Source: Flavobacteriaceae bacterium (lineage in GTDB: Bacteria; Bacteroidota; Bacteroidia; Flavobacteriales; Flavobacteriaceae). Taken from it: 6,019 nt of DNA. This document shows, piece after piece, positions 1-6,019 of the stretch (positions within the stretch are counted from its first letter, which is position 1; the number at the start of each line of letters is the position of its first letter). The position numbers and the translations under genes are program-made. A model generated the notes under the pieces. It searched no databases, was not told where the DNA came from, and saw only the letters and a list, made by a program, of their open reading frames with translations. The DNA is taken from assembly GCA_002702745.1 (NCBI GenBank), contig PABM01000028.1, positions 1 to 6,019 on the forward strand, given 5' to 3'.

Positions 1-1
1 T

Positions 2-754
2 ATGGAGGCTAGAATGACAATATGTAATATGTCCATTGAAGCAGGAGCAAAAGTAGGATTAGTGTCTGTCGATAATATAACCATTGATTATGTTAAAAAA
101 CATTCAAATCTTAAAGCTAATTTAATAAATGATGCCATAAAAAAGTGGGAAATTTTAAGAACTGATAATGAAGCAGTATTTGATAAGGAAATTGATATTG
201 ATGTGTCAAAAATTAATCCTCAAGTTACTTGGGGTACATCACCAGAAATGGTAATTGATTTTAATGAAAAGATTCCATCAAGCGAAATTATGAGTGCTGA
301 AAAAAGAAAAAGCTTAGATCTAGCTAAGGATTACATGGGACTGTCAGATAATCAGGAACTAAGTGATTTAGATTTCGATAAAGTATTTATTGGATCATGT
401 ACTAACTCTAGAATTGAAGATCTTAGAGAAGCAGCAGAAGTTTTAGAAGGGCAAAAGGTTTCTGAAAATATCCAAGAAGCAATTGTTGTTCCAGGGTCTG
501 GAATGGTTAAAGAGCAAGCTGAAAAAGAGGGAATTCATAAAATATTCATTGATGCCGGATTTCAGTGGAGGGCTCCTGGTTGCTCTATGTGTTTAGGCAT
601 GAATCCAGATCAGCTAAATCCATATGAAAGATGTGCCTCAACTTCAAATAGAAATTTTGAGGGTCGGCAAGGTAATTTAGGAAGAACACATTTAATGAGT
701 CCAAAAATGGCTGCTCTTACAGCAATAAACGGAAGGATTGTAAAAGAGATTTAA
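2..754 (+). CDS. leuC: 3-isopropylmalate dehydratase large subunit, 3' part
   Basis: LeuC is the catalytic, iron-sulfur subunit of isopropylmalate isomerase, an aconitase-family enzyme that interconverts 2- and 3-isopropylmalate in the cytoplasm for leucine synthesis. Only the last 250 codons are present. The family is about 465 residues, so the 5' half lies before the window, and the Met at base 2 is an internal residue of the conserved [16 protein letters not shown] segment, not a start. The three [4Fe-4S] ligand cysteines are visible: C133 in [13 protein letters not shown], and C194 and C197 in [11 protein letters not shown]. Their spacing (61 and 3) is as expected for the family. Other conserved blocks are PQVTWGTSP (73-81), VVPGSGMVK (162-170) and [14 protein letters not shown] (211-224). 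It ends in TAA one base before the leuD start, next to its obligate partner subunit. Nothing suggests damage; the partial state is due to the window edge. Confidence 0.97.
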   Translation: MEARMTICNMSIEAGAKVGLVSVDNITIDYVKKHSNLKANLINDAIKKWEILRTDNEAVFDKEIDIDVSKINPQVTWGTSPEMVIDFNEKIPSSEIMSAEKRKSLDLAKDYMGLSDNQELSDLDFDKVFIGSCTNSRIEDLREAAEVLEGQKVSENIQEAIVVPGSGMVKEQAEKEGIHKIFIDAGFQWRAPGCSMCLGMNPDQLNPYERCASTSNRNFEGRQGNLGRTHLMSPKMAALTAINGRIVKEI

Positions 755-755
755 T

Positions 756-1385
756 ATGAAAGACTATATTGAAGGCATAGTAGCTCCAATTGATAGAGAT
801 AATATAGATACTGACCAAATTATCCCAACAGAATATTTAAAATCTATAAAAAAATTTGGATATGAGGATTATCTTTTTGATGGCTGGAGATATAAAGATC
901 AGGGTCGTCTTGGAATGAAAAGTGCTGAAAGAGAAATAAACCATGAATTTATTCTTAACAATTCACCTTACAGTGAATCAAAAGTTTTGCTTACAAGAGA
1001 TAATTTTGGATGCGGCTCAAGCAGAGAGCATGCAGTTTGGGCTCTCAGAGATTTTGGCATTGAAGTTGTTATAGCTAGCTCATTTGGGGATATTTTCTTT
1101 AATAATTGTTTTAAAAATGGTGTTTTACCATTAACGCTCAAAAAAACTAAGATCGAAGAACTTTTTTCACTATCTATGGATAGTCCCATAACTATTTCAG
1201 TAAATATAAAAGATAAAGTTATACTTTTTAAAGATAGGCTCTCTATTAATTTTGATCTTGATGATAATTTAGCTGAAAGAATCATTTATGGCTTTGATGA
1301 GATTGATATTACTCTAAAAGATGCAGAGCTAATTAAGAAATTTGAAGAACAAAGAAAAGAAAATAATCCATGGATTTTTGAATGA
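756..1385 (+). CDS. leuD: 3-isopropylmalate dehydratase small subunit
   Basis: LeuD is the small 'swivel' subunit that pairs with LeuC to form isopropylmalate isomerase in leucine biosynthesis. The 209-residue product is normal length for proteobacterial LeuD (about 200-215). Family landmarks are intact: the N-terminal DRDNIDTDQIIP block (13-24), the substrate-loop motif NFGCGSSREHAVWAL (83-97), and SSFGDIFFNNCFKNGVLP (108-125). The C-terminus ends in a typical NPWIFE-like tail. The ATG follows the leuC stop after a single base. Only a weak GAG-type Shine-Dalgarno (746-748) sits upstream, so translation is probably coupled to leuC. Its stop overlaps the leuB start in an ATGA junction. It has the same AT-rich composition as its neighbours and nothing odd is seen. 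Function is secure from motifs plus pairing with leuC. Confidence 0.97.
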   Translation: MKDYIEGIVAPIDRDNIDTDQIIPTEYLKSIKKFGYEDYLFDGWRYKDQGRLGMKSAEREINHEFILNNSPYSESKVLLTRDNFGCGSSREHAVWALRDFGIEVVIASSFGDIFFNNCFKNGVLPLTLKKTKIEELFSLSMDSPITISVNIKDKVILFKDRLSINFDLDDNLAERIIYGFDEIDITLKDAELIKKFEEQRKENNPWIFE

Positions 1386-2467
1386 ATAAAAAAATCCTAA
1401 TTTTGCCAGGTGATGGCATTGGTCCCGAAGTAACAAGCTCTGCAATGGAGATATTAAGATTTATTAAAGATTTATACTCACTTGATCTTGATATTGAAAT
1501 TCATGATGTTGGCGGAGCAGCTTATGATAAGACCGGTTATCCTCTTCCTGATGAGACTTTGGAGGCAGCTAAAAGATCTGATGCTATCCTCTTTGGAGCT
1601 GTTGGTGGTCCAGAATGGGAGGATTTAGATTGGGATAAAAGACCAGAACAAGCATTGTTAGGATTAAGAAAAGAGCTTGGATTATTTGCTAACCTTAGAC
1701 CCGCTTTTCTTTTTAATGAGCTTGCTTCATCTTCACCAATAAAAGAAGAAATTATAAGTAATTTAGATATCTTAATAGTGAGAGAGTTAACAGGCGGTAT
1801 TTATTTTGGAGAGCCAAGAGGAATTGATACTTCTTCAAATCCCCCACATGCTTTTAATACCATGATTTATGATGAAAAAGAGATTGAAAGAATTGGTCGA
1901 GTGGCATTTGAATCAGCTCAAAAAAGAAATAAGAAACTTTGCTCAGTGGAAAAAGCAAATGTTCTTGAAGTTTCAAAGTTTTGGAGAGAAATTATTACAA
2001 ATCTATCAAATGAGTACCCTGACGTCGAACTGACACATCAGCTAGCTGATAATACTGCAATGCAATTAGTACTTGAGCCCAATCAGTTCGATGTAATTGT
2101 TTCTAGTAATTTATTTGGTGATATCTTATCTGATATTGCCGCAACGTTAACCGGCTCTATTGGGATGCTACCTTCCGCATCTCTGAATAGCTCATCTCAG
2201 GGAATGTATGAACCATGTCATGGTAGCGCACCTGATATAGCTGGTAAGGATTTAGCAAACCCTTTAGCAATGGTCCTCTCCCTAGCCATGGCTTTTAGGT
2301 ACTCTCTTGAAAATCATAAAGTGGCAAATATAATCGAAGACTCTGTAAAAGAATTTATCTCAAGAGGTTTTAGAACAAAAGATTTGATAGAAGATACATC
2401 TTTTTTGAAGACTGGCGAGGTTGCATCTAAACTTATTCCAATAATCAAGGAAAAATCTGATGTCTAA
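1382..2467 (+). CDS. leuB: 3-isopropylmalate dehydrogenase
   Basis: LeuB oxidises and decarboxylates 3-isopropylmalate with NAD+ to give 2-oxoisocaproate, the direct precursor of leucine. The product is 361 residues, the usual size. Visible motifs are PGDGIGPEV (9-17), the substrate-binding arginine region LGLFANLRP (99-107), the catalytic Tyr in RELTGGIYFGEPRG (134-147), the catalytic Lys K191 in VEKANVL, and metal-binding aspartates D223 (LADN), D247 and D251 in NLFGDILSD. The NAD-site motif HGSAPDIAG (280-288) has D285, typical of NAD-dependent LeuB rather than NADP isocitrate dehydrogenase. Two positions look unusual from memory of the family: E190 where Asp normally precedes the catalytic Lys, and L221-A222 where most LeuB have Tyr-Val/Ile before the metal Asp. 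All core catalytic residues remain, so I infer an active enzyme. Its ATG overlaps the leuD TGA by 4 nt and its end overlaps asd by 8 nt. Confidence 0.96.
   Translation: MNKKILILPGDGIGPEVTSSAMEILRFIKDLYSLDLDIEIHDVGGAAYDKTGYPLPDETLEAAKRSDAILFGAVGGPEWEDLDWDKRPEQALLGLRKELGLFANLRPAFLFNELASSSPIKEEIISNLDILIVRELTGGIYFGEPRGIDTSSNPPHAFNTMIYDEKEIERIGRVAFESAQKRNKKLCSVEKANVLEVSKFWREIITNLSNEYPDVELTHQLADNTAMQLVLEPNQFDVIVSSNLFGDILSDIAATLTGSIGMLPSASLNSSSQGMYEPCHGSAPDIAGKDLANPLAMVLSLAMAFRYSLENHKVANIIEDSVKEFISRGFRTKDLIEDTSFLKTGEVASKLIPIIKEKSDV
2447..2451 (+). promoter_or_regulatory. Ribosome binding site for asd
   Basis: AAGGA lies inside the last codons of leuB, 8 nt before the asd ATG at 2460. It supports that start even though it creates an 8-nt overlap with leuB, and it is one of the two clearest Shine-Dalgarno sequences at a gene junction in the window. 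Confidence 0.6.
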
Positions 2468-3458
2468 GTTAGCTATAGTTGGAGCATCTGGATTAGTTGG
2501 AAGGAATTTATTAGAACAACTTCAAAAAAGAGAATTTAAAATAGATGAGATTTTCTTATTAGGCAAAAAATCTGCTGGCTCTTCAATAAGTTTTTTAGAC
2601 AAAGATTGTATTATTGAAGATATTGATAATTTTGATTTTAATAAACCTGACTATGCAATATTATCTGCTGGTTCTGATGTAGCCAGAGATTATGCGAATA
2701 AGTTTATAGAAGCCGACTGTAAGGTATTAGATATGTCTTCCTACTTTAGATATGAAGATGATGTACCTCTTATAATTCCAGAAATTAATGGGAATATAAT
2801 TAGTAAGAAAACTAATCTTATTGCTAATCCTAACTGCTCAACAGCGCAGCTCTTGATGGTCCTCGATCATATCCACAAAGAATTTAGTATCGAGAATGTA
2901 ATGATAACTACTTTTCAAGCAGTGTCAGGTGCAGGTGAGCAGGGTATAAAAGAGCTTGAAGAACAGTCTCAGTCTATATCTGCTGCAGCTAATGTATTTT
3001 CTAAAAACATAGCAGGTAATGTAATACCTCAATGTGATAGATTTTTAGAAAATGGTTTTACAAAAGAAGAAATGAAGCTCGACTGGGAAACAAAAAAGAT
3101 ATTAGATGAAAAAATACATGTAACTTCGACCTGTGTAAGAGTCCCGGTAACAAATGGACACTCTGAGTCAGTATTTATAAAAGTAAGGAATGAAGCTTCA
3201 AGAACATGCATAATAAAATTGCTTGAAGACAAAGAGGGCATAAAGGTAATTGATGATCCATCAAAAGAGTCTTTTCCAACGGCTCTTGAAAATGCTAATA
3301 AAACAAACGATGTTTATGTTGGAAGAATTCGTACAAGTAAAATTAATAATGAAGATTGGATATCATGCTGGATTGTAGCCGATAATGTATTTGGAAAAGG
3401 TGCTGCTTTAAATGCGATCCAAATCTTAGAATTAATGAAAAAAACTGATGAAAATTAG
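2460..3458 (+). CDS. asd: Aspartate-semialdehyde dehydrogenase (short type)
   Basis: Asd reduces aspartyl-4-phosphate to aspartate-4-semialdehyde with NADPH. The product feeds diaminopimelate/lysine (and so peptidoglycan), threonine and methionine. The 332-residue protein has the N-terminal nucleotide loop VGASGLVG (7-14), the phosphate-binding Arg R97 in SYFRYEDDVP, the catalytic Cys C126 in NPNCSTAQ, the QAVSGAG loop (153-159), K206 in EEMK, the substrate Arg R227 in CVRVPV, and the catalytic His H234 in NGHSES. The C-terminal VGRIR (287-291) and WIVADNVFGKGAALNA (304-319) blocks are also typical. Length and motifs fit the short Asd group (about 330-340 residues, shared with Gram-positives and with Usg-type paralogs), not the roughly 370-residue enterobacterial Asd. 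Because both catalytic residues remain, I call it a working Asd rather than an inactive Usg-like paralog. It overlaps leuB by 8 nt and the fimV-like gene by 11 nt. Confidence 0.93.
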   Translation: MSKLAIVGASGLVGRNLLEQLQKREFKIDEIFLLGKKSAGSSISFLDKDCIIEDIDNFDFNKPDYAILSAGSDVARDYANKFIEADCKVLDMSSYFRYEDDVPLIIPEINGNIISKKTNLIANPNCSTAQLLMVLDHIHKEFSIENVMITTFQAVSGAGEQGIKELEEQSQSISAAANVFSKNIAGNVIPQCDRFLENGFTKEEMKLDWETKKILDEKIHVTSTCVRVPVTNGHSESVFIKVRNEASRTCIIKLLEDKEGIKVIDDPSKESFPTALENANKTNDVYVGRIRTSKINNEDWISCWIVADNVFGKGAALNAIQILELMKKTDEN

Positions 3459-4656
3459 AGAGATAAGCCTTTTTCTTTTTTTTATTTCTTTCTCATCATT
3501 TTTATCATCTGAAATAAGCTTTATATCATCAAAAACCCTCCAAGATGAAAAAGCTATTCAGATAGTTATATCATTTAATTCTCTAGAGGAGATTAATAAA
3601 AACGATATCAGCATTTATGAGTATCAAACATCATCTTCGATAAAAGATTTGCTTTTTAATTTTAGTCTTAACAAAGAAAATATTTCTCAATACAATTTAA
3701 GTTTCGAGAAATTAAAAGATAATGATAGTCCTTATGTTCTATTCACAATTGAGATAAAAGAAAACAGAAGGGACTTTTTTATTTTTCTTTCAGGTGATTC
3801 ATACACCTCTGAACTTCAAGATGAAACTGTCGAGGATTCTAGAATTCAAATTATTGAGGAAGAAGAAACTTCAAACGAGCTTATTATTCTAGCTGATGAA
3901 ATTACCACAGTATGGTCTATGGCTTCATCTCTAAATTTTGACGATTTAAGTATTTATCAAGTAATGTGGAGTATTTTTGAAAATAATAGAGCTGCGTTTA
4001 TTGACGACAATATTAACTTAATAAGAAATGATATGGATATACTTGTTCCTGAATTACAGTCAATTAGTGAAATTGATAAGTCTTTTGCAAAGTTTAGTGT
4101 AAGGGAGATGATAGATACTAATACTTTTGAGACTGAACAAATGCTTACATTAATAGCTCCTGAGCCAGTAGAAGTTTTTGAAAAGGAAATTGAATTAATC
4201 CCGGAGGACAAAATCCAAGATTTTGATATCCAAAATCAAGAACAAGCTACTTTAGATCCTCAAGCTATAATTGAATCTCAAACAAGAATAATTGAAATTG
4301 AAAGAAATGAGGAAATAGACCTTTCAAATGAAGAAATTAATACTGGAGCAAGCATTCTGCAACTATTAATAGTTAGTTTACTTAGCCTAATAGCAGGATT
4401 TCTAATAGCAATTTATTTAATTAGAAGGAATTCAGTTACTGCTCAAAATGAATTAAAAATAGATGATGCTGTATCATCAATGCCTAAGGGACTTAGCATT
4501 AAAAATGATCCTTTCATCCAGCAGTTTGATTTAGCTATATCTTTGTATGAAATGAAGGATTATGAAAAATCTAAAACTTTGTTAGATGAAATAATAGACA
4601 AAGCAAAAAACCAAAAACTTATTCAACAGGCGGTTGATCTTAGATCAAAGATATAG
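3448..4656 (+). CDS. fimV: Compact FimV/HubP-like polar landmark protein
   Basis: FimV/HubP proteins are inner-membrane, peptidoglycan-binding organisers of the cell pole in gammaproteobacteria. They act in twitching (type IV pilus) assembly, flagellum and chemoreceptor placement and, in Vibrio, chromosome-origin anchoring. Architecture seen here: a signal peptide (K2, R4, hydrophobic 6-19); a mature N-terminus SEISFISSKTL resembling the family's GEI..HSALNQPL start; a beta-rich region to about 120; a FimV/LysM-like segment at 152-201 (TTVWSMA, then FENNRAAFIDDNINLIRND, then ILVPEL) matching the family pattern LW.IA...NP.AFI.GNINRLK.G..L.IP; an acidic linker (about 202-298); one membrane helix (about 302-325) ending in RR; and a C-terminal TPR-like motif (356-401, FDLAISLYEMKDYEKSKTLLDEII) matching the FimV C-terminal module. 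At 402 residues it is far shorter than Pseudomonas FimV (about 900) or Vibrio HubP (over 1,000). Position between asd and truA is the classic fimV locus. The family call is strong; the role here is inferred. Confidence 0.87.
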   Translation: MKIREISLFLFFISFSSFLSSEISFISSKTLQDEKAIQIVISFNSLEEINKNDISIYEYQTSSSIKDLLFNFSLNKENISQYNLSFEKLKDNDSPYVLFTIEIKENRRDFFIFLSGDSYTSELQDETVEDSRIQIIEEEETSNELIILADEITTVWSMASSLNFDDLSIYQVMWSIFENNRAAFIDDNINLIRNDMDILVPELQSISEIDKSFAKFSVREMIDTNTFETEQMLTLIAPEPVEVFEKEIELIPEDKIQDFDIQNQEQATLDPQAIIESQTRIIEIERNEEIDLSNEEINTGASILQLLIVSLLSLIAGFLIAIYLIRRNSVTAQNELKIDDAVSSMPKGLSIKNDPFIQQFDLAISLYEMKDYEKSKTLLDEIIDKAKNQKLIQQAVDLRSKI

Positions 4657-4658
4657 GG
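4655..4658 (+). promoter_or_regulatory. Ribosome binding site that fixes the truA start
   Basis: AGGG overlaps the stop codon of the fimV-like gene and lies 8 nt before the TTG at 4667. This ideal spacing, together with the position of the first conserved TruA residues, favours a TTG start at 4667 over the in-frame TTG at 4634. Confidence 0.6.
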
Positions 4659-4666
4659 TTTTAAAA

Positions 4667-5443
4667 TTGAAACTGGCCTTCAAAATTCAATATAAAGGGA
4701 CTAATTATTCTGGTTTTCAGTCTCAAAAAAATGCTAATTCTATTCAAGATGAGCTCATAAGAGCTTTCAAGCAAATTTCTATTGATAATTTGCAAATGAA
4801 TTACTCAGGGAGAACTGATAAAGGCGTTCATGCTCTTGGCCAGGTTTTCGATGTAGTTGTTAGTCAGGATAGATCAGATATGCAATGGATTAACGGCCTA
4901 AATTCAAATCTTCCAAATGATATATCTGTAGTTGAGGTAGACAGAGTAGAAGACACATTTCATTCTAGATTTGACGCAATTGATAGAACATACTCCTATC
5001 TAATTTTTAATAGTCCATCAAGGAATGTTTTGCTTGAAGACTTTTATTATTGGGAGCAGTCAGATCTTGATGTAGATAAAATGAATGAGGAGTCTCAATG
5101 CCTATTTGGAAAACATAATTTCACATCATTTAGAAGCTTAAGTTGTGGATCAAATAACCCTGAAAGAAATATAAAAAAAATTGAAATTAATAAATTAGGA
5201 AATATCATTGAAATTAAAATAACTGCAAACGCATTTTTACAAAATATGGTTAGAATAATTGTAGGGACTTTATTAGAAATTGGTAAAGATCAAATTAAAA
5301 TCTCATTGAAACAGATACTTGAGAGCAGAGATAGGAATAATGCTGGAATTACTATAAATCCAAGAGGATTAATTTTTCTTGGCCCAAACTATGAAAATAT
5401 TACAAAACTAAATCCAGAAAAGAGCCCTTTAATTAGAATATGA
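4667..5443 (+). CDS. truA: tRNA pseudouridine(38-40) synthase
   Basis: TruA isomerises uridines 38, 39 and 40 in the anticodon arm of many tRNAs to pseudouridine. With the TTG start at 4667 the protein is 258 residues (family about 245-270) and begins MKLAFKIQYKGTNYSGFQSQ, the standard TruA N-terminus. The in-frame TTG at 4634 would add 11 residues lacking family similarity and overlap fimV by 23 nt. Key features: YSGRTDKGVHA (46-56) with the catalytic Asp D51; NSNLPNDISV; FHSRFDAIDRTYSY (98-111) with the active-site Tyr Y109; HNFTSFR (150-156); FLQNMVRIIVGTLLEIG (190-206); and GLIFLG near the end. The start is 10 nt after the fimV-like stop with an AGGG ribosome site, and the end overlaps trpF by 4 nt (ATGA). 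Co-location with fimV and trpF is the usual gammaproteobacterial order. No missing residues were noticed. Confidence 0.95.
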   Translation: MKLAFKIQYKGTNYSGFQSQKNANSIQDELIRAFKQISIDNLQMNYSGRTDKGVHALGQVFDVVVSQDRSDMQWINGLNSNLPNDISVVEVDRVEDTFHSRFDAIDRTYSYLIFNSPSRNVLLEDFYYWEQSDLDVDKMNEESQCLFGKHNFTSFRSLSCGSNNPERNIKKIEINKLGNIIEIKITANAFLQNMVRIIVGTLLEIGKDQIKISLKQILESRDRNNAGITINPRGLIFLGPNYENITKLNPEKSPLIRI

Positions 5444-6019
5444 AAATAAAAATTTGTGGAATTACAGAAAGAGAAACACTAAATTTTCTAATAGAAAATG
5501 AAGTTGACTATGCCGGCTTTATTTTTCATGAAAATAGCCCTAGAAATGTTACCCGTGAGTTTATTGATGATATAAAAGATATAGATTTTAAAAAAACTAG
5601 ACCCGTCTGTGTATTTGTTAATGCTGAGAAGTCTTTCGTTAGCTCCTCAATCAAGTGCTTTGGAAATCCGATTATCCAATTTCATGGTGATGAATCAGAA
5701 GATTTTTGCAAATCATTTGGCCGTGAATTTTGGAAGGCATTAAGAATAAAAAACTCAAAATCTCTTGGAGACATGGAACATTTCATTAACGCAGAAGCCA
5801 TTTTATTTGATACTTTTAAAGAAGGTATGTTTGGAGGAACTGGTAGTAGTTTTGATTGGAGGATACTAAACTCTGATTTATTGCATGAGAAAAAGATAAT
5901 TCTTTCAGGAGGATTAGCTATTGAAAATCTTGAAAATGCCTTAAAAATAAATCCATGGTGTTTAGACTTTAATTCTGGGGTAGAATCTGCTCCTGGCTTA
6001 AAAGATCACTTAAAAATTA
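5440..6019 (+). CDS. trpF: Phosphoribosylanthranilate isomerase, 5' part
   Basis: TrpF is a single-domain (beta/alpha)8-barrel enzyme that converts N-(5-phosphoribosyl)anthranilate to CdRP in tryptophan synthesis. The frame is open for 193 codons from the ATG at 5440 to the window edge with no stop. The family is about 200-215 residues, so only a short C-terminus is missing. Motifs seen: MKIKICGIT with the catalytic base C6; SPRNVT (33-38) with a substrate-site Arg; VCVFVN (56-61); the QFHGDE strand (80-85); LFDTF (122-126) with the general acid D124; FGGTGSSFDW (131-140), a phosphate-binding loop; LSGGL (155-159); and LDFNSGVESAPGLKD (175-189), where Asn replaces the more common first Ser of the SSGVE motif. 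The ATG overlaps the truA TGA by 4 nt, and no strong ribosome site precedes it, so coupling to truA is likely. In related genomes trpF is followed by trpBA or accD; that lies outside this window. Confidence 0.95.
   Translation, partial: MKIKICGITERETLNFLIENEVDYAGFIFHENSPRNVTREFIDDIKDIDFKKTRPVCVFVNAEKSFVSSSIKCFGNPIIQFHGDESEDFCKSFGREFWKALRIKNSKSLGDMEHFINAEAILFDTFKEGMFGGTGSSFDWRILNSDLLHEKKIILSGGLAIENLENALKINPWCLDFNSGVESAPGLKDHLKI

Noticed and set aside
2..64. Apparent ATG start for a short 250-residue LeuC at the window edge
   Set aside because: The sequence around it is an internal conserved LeuC block; the real start lies upstream of the window.
968..1285. Antisense open frame of about 105 codons within leuD
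   Set aside because: It lies wholly opposite a conserved leuD, has no recognisable motif or ribosome site, and is the kind of chance reading frame expected antisense to a real gene.
3029..3241. Antisense open frame of about 70 codons within asd
   Set aside because: It is opposite conserved asd catalytic-domain sequence, with no domain signature; judged a shadow frame.
3470..3492. T-rich run just after the asd stop that might look like a Rho-independent terminator
   Set aside because: No GC-rich hairpin precedes it, and the run encodes the Phe/Leu/Ser hydrophobic core of the FimV-like signal peptide.
3957..4211. Antisense open frame of about 84 codons within the fimV-like gene
   Set aside because: Its Ser/Ile-rich low-complexity product mirrors the acidic Asp/Glu-rich sense protein; nothing supports real coding.
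4219..4237. Perfect 7-bp inverted repeat (GATTTTG, loop ATATC, CAAAATC)
   Set aside because: It is AT-rich, short, inside coding sequence for the acidic linker, and not followed by a U-tract; easily expected by chance in this composition.
2..6019. Search for a hidden novel system (defence genes, toxin-antitoxin pair, mobile element, CRISPR, structured RNA)
   Set aside because: All bases are accounted for by conserved housekeeping genes in their standard order; I found no direct repeats, transposase fragments, att-like sites, tRNA or riboswitch-like sequence.

Overview
The window is a compact, AT-rich, entirely forward-strand stretch of a bacterial chromosome. It holds seven protein genes in a row: leuC (3' part), leuD, leuB, asd, a fimV/hubP-type gene, truA and trpF (5' part). 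Coding sequence fills almost every base; the largest gap is about 10 nt and most neighbours overlap by 4 to 11 nt. I see no RNA genes, mobile elements, repeat arrays, CRISPR, terminators or convincing promoters.

The gene order leuC-leuD-leuB-asd-fimV-truA-trpF is the classic arrangement of gammaproteobacteria such as Pseudomonas. Low GC, very tight packing and shortened proteins point to a genome-streamlined gammaproteobacterium. A free-living marine lineage such as SAR86 is my best guess. That is an inference from composition and synteny; no rRNA or other phylogenetic marker is present to settle it. An AT-rich symbiont is the main alternative.

Bases 2-2467 encode the last enzymes of leucine synthesis: both subunits of isopropylmalate isomerase, then isopropylmalate dehydrogenase. 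Bases 2460-3458 encode aspartate-semialdehyde dehydrogenase, the branch-point enzyme for lysine/diaminopimelate, threonine and methionine. Bases 3448-4656 encode a small inner-membrane FimV/HubP-like protein with a secretion signal, a FimV/LysM-like segment, one membrane helix and the FimV C-terminal TPR-like motif. Bases 4667-5443 encode tRNA pseudouridine synthase TruA, and 5440-6019 most of phosphoribosylanthranilate isomerase TrpF.

The genes are very probably co-transcribed and translationally coupled, although their functions are metabolically mixed. The point most worth attention is the very reduced FimV. The rest is conserved housekeeping sequence, and I found no sign of a novel defence, mobile or regulatory system.
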